The translations under genes and the position numbers were made by a program. The notes below the pieces were generated by a model. That model did no database searches. It was not told the origin of the DNA and saw only the letters and a list, made by a program, of their open reading frames with translations. Below, piece after piece: positions 62,501 to 64,000 of a stretch of 64,000 nucleotides of DNA (position 1 is the first letter of the stretch; each line of letters opens with the position of its first letter). The DNA is taken from NCBI RefSeq assembly GCF_010015445.1, contig NC_053134.1, positions 14,367,129-14,431,128 of the forward strand. Direction: 5' to 3'. Origin of the DNA: Perca fluviatilis. Taxonomy: Eukaryota; Chordata; Actinopteri; Perciformes; Percidae.

Positions 62501-62584
62501 CGAGGTCTCCTTGTCCTTCAGCTGAGCCTCGGAGATGCCGCACATATCGAACAGATTCTTCAGCTCTGGGTCCAAGTTATTTAG
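59554..62584 (-). CDS. wasl: Neural Wiskott-Aldrich syndrome protein (N-WASP), C-terminal half
   Basis: N-WASP relays Cdc42 and PIP2 signals to the Arp2/3 complex to start branched actin. Exons seen: 62584-62431 (GTPase-binding/autoinhibitory region: [37 protein letters not shown]), a candidate 18-nt microexon 62163-62146 (GPPRWS), 61786-61243 (proline-rich region, then two WH2 motifs [16 protein letters not shown] and [15 protein letters not shown]), 61151-61043 (central helix [19 protein letters not shown]) and 59615-59554 (acidic tail ending FEDDDEWED). The 61786 exon is 544 nt and needs one more base to keep the frame: the code shifts within the CCGCCTCCCCGCCC run (about 61591-61606). The WH1 domain and other 5' exons are outside the window. 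Apart from the frameshift, the parts and order match human WASL closely. Confidence 0.93.
60206..60651. mobile_element. Inverted-repeat MITE in a wasl intron
   Basis: The left end carries CATTACATGGTACCTGCTCG and the right end its inverse, CGAGCAGGTACCATGTAATG, both continuing into GACTC/GAGTC-rich arms of about 45 bases. No coding capacity. It lies in the intron before the last wasl exon, beside a second repeat-like stretch starting TGTGTCAAACTCAAGGC at about 60656. Confidence 0.65.
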
Positions 62585-63835
62585 CTGAAGAAAGAAAACA
62601 GAGAATCTCATGCCCTATATGTTAAGATCTGTGTTTACCGTTTAAATCTGTATTTATGAGCTTCGCAGCTCAGTGACACATTACGTGACTGCAGTTAGGA
62701 TTAGAAGGGGCATTTGAAAAAGCAGGATTACACAGTTTGACACTGACTGTTAGAAATCTGTTCAACCATATCAACTGGTTTATCCAGGAAAGACCGAGTC
62801 TGTGAGAGGCAACTTTCTTTTTTCTCATTTGTGACGTTAAACTGGCCTATGTGAAGACTCTTTCAGATATGAAGATAGCTCAAAATGAGACCACAAAGTC
62901 AGCCATTATGCTGCCACCTGGTGGAGTGGGGTAACAACTACCAGGTTGAGTTGTTATTAACCCAGGTTTGAGTGAGAGATTAAGTGAGATCAGATCTGGC
63001 CAGGGCCTTTTATAATTATGTGTTACAAAAGTAACTCCTTCAGCCGTTTTCGGTTTTCATATTGTGCTCTGTTGCCAGCAGAGATGATGAGAAGAGGAAG
63101 GGAAAGCCCCTAATAATGGCACAATGTAATACTGTATTATGTCCTGTTGCTAGGTTAACTGTGTTAAATGCCAAATCCTGGTGCAGTTACCACTCTTGGC
63201 AGATTATGATCCTCATCTTCAGATTTTACCATAATACTTATTTCCTTTTGCCTGACAAGCCAGACCCACATCAAGCCAAAGCCAATTCGAAAGACCGCTG
63301 TTCGCCAGCAGCAGCAGCAGCCGCCATCGTCTTTGTTTTCAAGCAAGCAGGGAATTCACGCGAACAGTCGCAACTCTGCCGTCCTTATGTTAAGCCCGCC
63401 CACCGACTCTATACACAATGTGATTGGGCTGACCAGAATTTGGTTTTTCCAGCTCGCAAGCCAAGTTGCTAGACTGACCCTGGCTGCAAATTGCATTTGC
63501 TGCCGCTAGGTTGCATCTAGATTTCTAGGCTAATTTCCTACAACAATCTGGTCACTGTTTATGTCCATTGTTACTGTTGTTCAAGTTGACCACAGCTGAC
63601 GTGCTGTGTATCACTTAAAAAGGTGGGCGCTTTATCTACAGTATCTATGGTGTAAGGATAAAAAAATAAACAAGAAAACATTTTAGCTGGTAAGATTAAA
63701 AAATACATCCCATGCTTTTTTTTGTGAATCCACTTATTTGTGCTCCAGCCTTAAGCCTAACGATTTGAGGGGTGAGCAAGCTTTATGCAACGGACGTCAC
63801 CCATTAAAATCAATCTGAGTCCTTGAAAGTATTGA

Positions 63836-63869
<34 letters not shown>

Positions 63870-64000
63870 AAATCATCATCTGAATTTCATCTTTTTCATT
63901 TCCTGACGAAGTAAGTCCTCTGACCTGCATGACATCATACTCATCATCCAGCATAATTACTGATGATGCTTTTTGGGAACGAGTCCGTGGATTATGCAGA
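62585..64000. other. wasl: wasl intron, no further wasl exon recognised
   Basis: The next upstream wasl exon (the CRIB segment before NNLDPELKN) is not visible, so this intron extends past the window. It contains an (AAAT)n tract at 63842-63873 and otherwise unremarkable sequence. Confidence 0.5.
63842..63873. repeat. (AAAT)n microsatellite
   Basis: About eight AAAT units in the wasl intron. Confidence 0.93.

Noticed and set aside
63936..63983. Possible minus-strand exon (ASSVIMLDDEYDVMQ followed by GTCAGA)
   Set aside because: It does not match any wasl segment, no acceptor is visible and the window edge prevents testing; the repeat-like GATGAT context could make it by chance.

Overview
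This is vertebrate nuclear DNA, almost certainly from a ray-finned (percomorph-like) fish. Genes are split into many short exons with GT-AG introns. Long (CA)n, (CT)n and (AT)n microsatellites are common, and so are short foldback transposons flanked by TTAA. The gene order asb15 - lmod2 - wasl is the conserved vertebrate order (human 7q31), and the coding sequences are clear orthologues. No bacterial-type features, rRNA, tRNA or CRISPR arrays were seen. Exon coordinates were assembled by hand from splice signals and reading-frame continuity; every complete multi-exon model below sums to a multiple of three.

Layout. (1) 1241-7296, + strand: complete ints13 (Integrator subunit 13/Asunder), 16 coding exons, 703 aa, with one GC-AG intron. 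(2) 7862-8861, - strand: an unrecognised candidate two-exon gene end; 9320-9600, + strand: a degraded piece resembling a choline transporter. (3) 24063-10173, - strand: a large, unusual gene (13 coding exons, 1253 aa). It encodes five Myb/SANT-like (trihelix) domains, a TIN2 (shelterin) N-terminal-like domain, an acidic linker and eight C2H2 zinc fingers. (4) 31858-26287, - strand: its tandem paralogue (7 exons, 784 aa), which has the TIN2-N-like domain and eleven zinc fingers but no Myb/SANT part. (5) 39239-34420, - strand: kitlg (stem cell factor), 252 aa. (6) 40495-45122, + strand: asb15, 573 aa. (7) 46745-53434, + strand: lmod2 (leiomodin-2), 567 aa. (8) 62584-59554, - strand: the 3' half of wasl (N-WASP), whose 5' exons lie beyond the window. 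It carries an apparent 1-base deletion in the proline-rich exon and a candidate 18-nt microexon.

How they relate. asb15 (a cullin-RING substrate receptor), lmod2 (actin nucleator of striated muscle) and wasl (Arp2/3 activator) form the conserved syntenic block; the last two both act on actin assembly. The two zinc-finger genes are a local tandem family. Their shared module resembles the part of TIN2 that docks in the telomeric shelterin complex, here joined to DNA-binding zinc fingers and, in one gene, to five tandemly duplicated Myb/SANT exons. This is the most unusual system in the window.

Repeats. Non-autonomous DNA transposons fill much of the space between exons. They include TTAA-flanked (piggyBac/Kolobok-like) elements, one nested inside another (14537-16449) and one carrying a broken RecQ-like helicase exon (47803-48779); a TA-flanked foldback Tc1/mariner-like element (35973-36700); an hAT-like element with an 8-bp target duplication (29695-30027); and a truncated L2-type LINE (about 18245-18945).
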